This document shows positions 5,770 through 7,382 of a stretch of 7,382 nucleotides of DNA, in pieces. Under the pieces are notes generated by a model, which ran no database searches, was not told the origin of the DNA, and saw only the letters and a list, made by a program, of their open reading frames with translations. The translations under genes and the position numbers were made by a program. Within the stretch, counting starts at the first letter, position 1. Each line of letters begins with the position of its first letter. The stretch lies in NCBI GenBank assembly GCA_013698135.1, contig JACCVM010000175.1, positions 1-7,382 of the forward strand, read 5' to 3'. The stretch is from Euzebyaceae bacterium. Lineage in GTDB: Bacteria > Actinomycetota > Nitriliruptoria > Euzebyales > Egibacteraceae.

Positions 5770-5789
5770 ATGCTACCCTCTTCCTACCC
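5770..5789 (-). promoter_or_regulatory. Antitoxin promoter with phased direct repeats (candidate MazE operator)
   Basis: On the minus strand TAGCAT (5775-5770) is a fair -10 whose expected start point falls on the A of the mazE ATG at 5762, giving a leaderless mRNA. No good -35 is seen. GGGTAG occurs twice, at 5789-5784 and 5778-5773, exactly 11 bases apart, or one helical turn. The second copy overlaps the -10. Ribbon-helix-helix repressors typically bind such short phased repeats, so this is a plausible autoregulatory operator. The repeats are visible; their function is inference. Confidence 0.42.
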
Positions 5790-5801
5790 GGCTCGTGGAC
5801 C

Positions 5802-7382
5802 TTAGACGATCGACTCGACGATGCGCGCGCCGCGTCCCTCGCAGACATCGCAGCGGGTGGTGAAGCTCTCCTGCAGGCCCTGGCTGACGTTCTTGCGCGT
5901 CATCTGCACCAGACCGAGCTTGGAGATCTCCATCACGCGGGACTTGGTCTTGTCGCGCGCCAGCTCGCGGCGGAAGCGCTTGAGCACCTCGTCGCGGTTG
6001 GCCGGCACCAGCATGTCGACGAAGTCGATGACGATGATCCCGCCCATGTCGCGCAGTCGCAGTTGGCGAGCGATCTCTGTCGCTGCCTCGATGTTGTTGC
6101 GCAGCACCGTCTCTTCGAGGTTGCGCTCACCGACGAACTTGCCGGTGTTGACGTCGATGACCCACATCGCCTCGGTCTTCTCGACAATCAGGTAGCCACC
6201 CGACTTGAGCCAGACCTTGCGCTCCAGCGCCCGGCGGATCTGGTTGGTGATCTCATAGGCGTCGAAGACGTTGTCCTCGCCGGTGTGCACCGAGACCTTG
6301 TCGACGAACTCGGGACTGACGTCGTCGAGGTAGGTCCGCACCTGGGTGGCTAGCTCCTCGGAGTCCACCGTCAGCTGCGAGTACTCCGAGCCGAACACGT
6401 CGCGGATCACACGGATGACCAGACCCGGCTCCTCGTAGACCGCCTCCAACGGCTTGGCCCGCTCGGCGCGGGCGCTGACCTGGTCCCAGATCCGCTCCAG
6501 CCGGGCGACATCCGCCTCGAGCTGCTCACGGGTGGCACCTTCGGCGGCGGTGCGAACGATCAGACCGTAGCCCTCGGGCTTGAGGCCCTTGAGGATCTTG
6601 CGCAGCCGCTCTCGCTCGTCGTCGGTCAGCTTGCGGCTGATGCCCAGCATCTCCTCGCCGGGGGCGAGGACGCAGTAGCGACCGGCGATCGAGAGGTGCT
6701 GCGTGAGCCGAGCGCCCTTGGTGCCCATCGGGTCCTTGGTGACCTGCACGAGCACGGACTGGCCGAGCTTGAGCGTCTGCTCGATGCGTGGCAGCTCGCC
6801 TTCCAGATCGGCCTCGTCGTAGTTGACCTCGCCGGCGTAGAGGACGCCGTTGCGCCCCTTGCCGATGTCGACGAAGGCCGCCTCCATGCCTGGCAGCACG
6901 TTCTGGACCCGGCCGAGGTAGATGTTGCCGACGTAGGACACGTCCTCGCGGCGTGTGACGTAGTGCTCGACGAGGGTGCGCTCCTCCAACACGGCGATCT
7001 GGGTGCGCTTCTCACCGACGGTCACCATCATCCGCCGGGGCGGGCCCTCGGTGATCGCCCGGCGAGTCTCCTCGCTGACACCACCGAGCGGTCGGCGGGC
7101 GGTCGGCGGACCGCCCGTGGAGCGGCCGCGTGTGGAGCGCGTAGCGCTGCGCCCGCGCGCACTGCGGCTGCGCGCCTGCGGCCGGGTCGAAGAGGGGCTG
7201 TCCTCGGCCGACTCACTTTGGCTGAGCGCATCATCGACAGGCACGGTGTCGGCGGACGTGGTGTCGGCGGGCGCCGCATCGACGGGGGCGGCAGCGGTGG
7301 GGGCATCAGCCGGTGCCGTCGATTCCTCGCCGGCTGCCGCCTCGCGGCTGCGGCCCGATCCCCGCCGGCCGCGGCCCCTGCC
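5802..7382 (-). CDS. rne: Ribonuclease E/G, 5' end beyond the right edge
   Basis: Endoribonuclease that starts mRNA decay and processes rRNA and tRNA precursors. The frame is open from the TAA at 5802-5804 to the last base (526 codons visible). The first possible start inside, GTG at 7244, is probably not the true one: the 46 codons above it are in frame, stop-free and typical of actinobacterial RNase E extensions (GRGRGRR, GSGRSRE, then Ala/Pro/Asp-rich). Numbering from 7244: an Arg/Ser-rich linker (about 22-52), S1 RNA-binding domain (about 103-185, VGNIYLGRVQNVLPGMEAAF), and the DNase I-like catalytic core. Metal-binding D364 in WVIDVNTGK and D407 in IIVIDFVDM correspond to E. coli D303 and D346. 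The Zn-link cysteines are C465 and C468 in CDVCEGRG. The protein ends only 12 residues after the second cysteine, with no C-terminal tail. mazE follows 39 bases downstream. Confidence 0.95.
   Translation of the reverse strand, partial: GRGRGRRGSGRSREAAAGEESTAPADAPTAAAPVDAAPADTTSADTVPVDDALSQSESAEDSPSSTRPQARSRSARGRSATRSTRGRSTGGPPTARRPLGGVSEETRRAITEGPPRRMMVTVGEKRTQIAVLEERTLVEHYVTRREDVSYVGNIYLGRVQNVLPGMEAAFVDIGKGRNGVLYAGEVNYDEADLEGELPRIEQTLKLGQSVLVQVTKDPMGTKGARLTQHLSIAGRYCVLAPGEEMLGISRKLTDDERERLRKILKGLKPEGYGLIVRTAAEGATREQLEADVARLERIWDQVSARAERAKPLEAVYEEPGLVIRVIRDVFGSEYSQLTVDSEELATQVRTYLDDVSPEFVDKVSVHTGEDNVFDAYEITNQIRRALERKVWLKSGGYLIVEKTEAMWVIDVNTGKFVGERNLEETVLRNNIEAATEIARQLRLRDMGGIIVIDFVDMLVPANRDEVLKRFRRELARDKTKSRVMEISKLGLVQMTRKNVSQGLQESFTTRCDVCEGRGARIVESIV

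Noticed and set aside
5616..6353. Plus-strand open frame of 245 codons opposite mazE and rne
   Set aside because: Antisense to RNase E and the antitoxin, both of which have clear domain evidence; no ribosome binding site or family resemblance.
1..7382. CRISPR array, tRNA or rRNA gene, insertion sequence
   Set aside because: No regularly spaced repeats, no transposase or terminal repeats, and no tRNA or rRNA-like stretches were seen; nearly all of the window is accounted for by protein genes.

Overview
The window reads as chromosome of a high-GC Actinomycetota (actinobacterial) genome. The evidence is a GC-rich third codon position throughout, frequent GTG starts, an RNase E/G with a long Arg/Gly/Ala/Pro-rich N-terminal extension, a MazEF pair close to mycobacterial MazEF9, and the order rne ... 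rplU-rpmA, which is a recognised actinobacterial block. I cannot name the genus.

Layout, left to right. Positions 1-2800 are all on the minus strand, so transcription runs right to left: rplU (bL21), rpmA (bL27), a small actinobacterial hypothetical gene, cbs (cystathionine beta-synthase) and the start of metB (cystathionine gamma-synthase/lyase). The last two are joined by an ATGA overlap and together cover transsulfuration. Positions 2801-2897 are a compact divergent control region. It holds a strong rplU promoter, an overlapping -10 on the other strand, and a GC-rich hairpin followed by a U-rich run in the rplU leader. Positions 2898-4885 are a two-gene plus-strand operon: an ATPase-less protein made of Clp N-domain-like repeats, coupled by a GTGA overlap to an Eis-like GNAT acetyltransferase. 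Positions 4886-5130 look like the frameshifted, internally deleted remnant of a second Eis-like gene. Positions 5188-5762 (minus) are a MazE-like ribbon-helix-helix antitoxin and MazF toxin. Their very short upstream region has an apparent leaderless promoter and two helically phased direct repeats. Positions 5802-7382 (minus) are RNase E/G, open to the right edge, so its true start lies outside the window.

The main theme is an rne-rplU-rpmA neighbourhood that has been opened up. Between RNase E and bL21 sit a toxin-antitoxin pair, a decayed acetyltransferase copy and a convergent Clp-N/acetyltransferase operon. After rpmA the usual obgE is replaced by a sulfur amino acid pair. The most interesting candidate for a poorly described system is the Clp-N-only protein plus Eis-like acetyltransferase operon, which appears to share a bidirectional promoter with the ribosomal protein operon.
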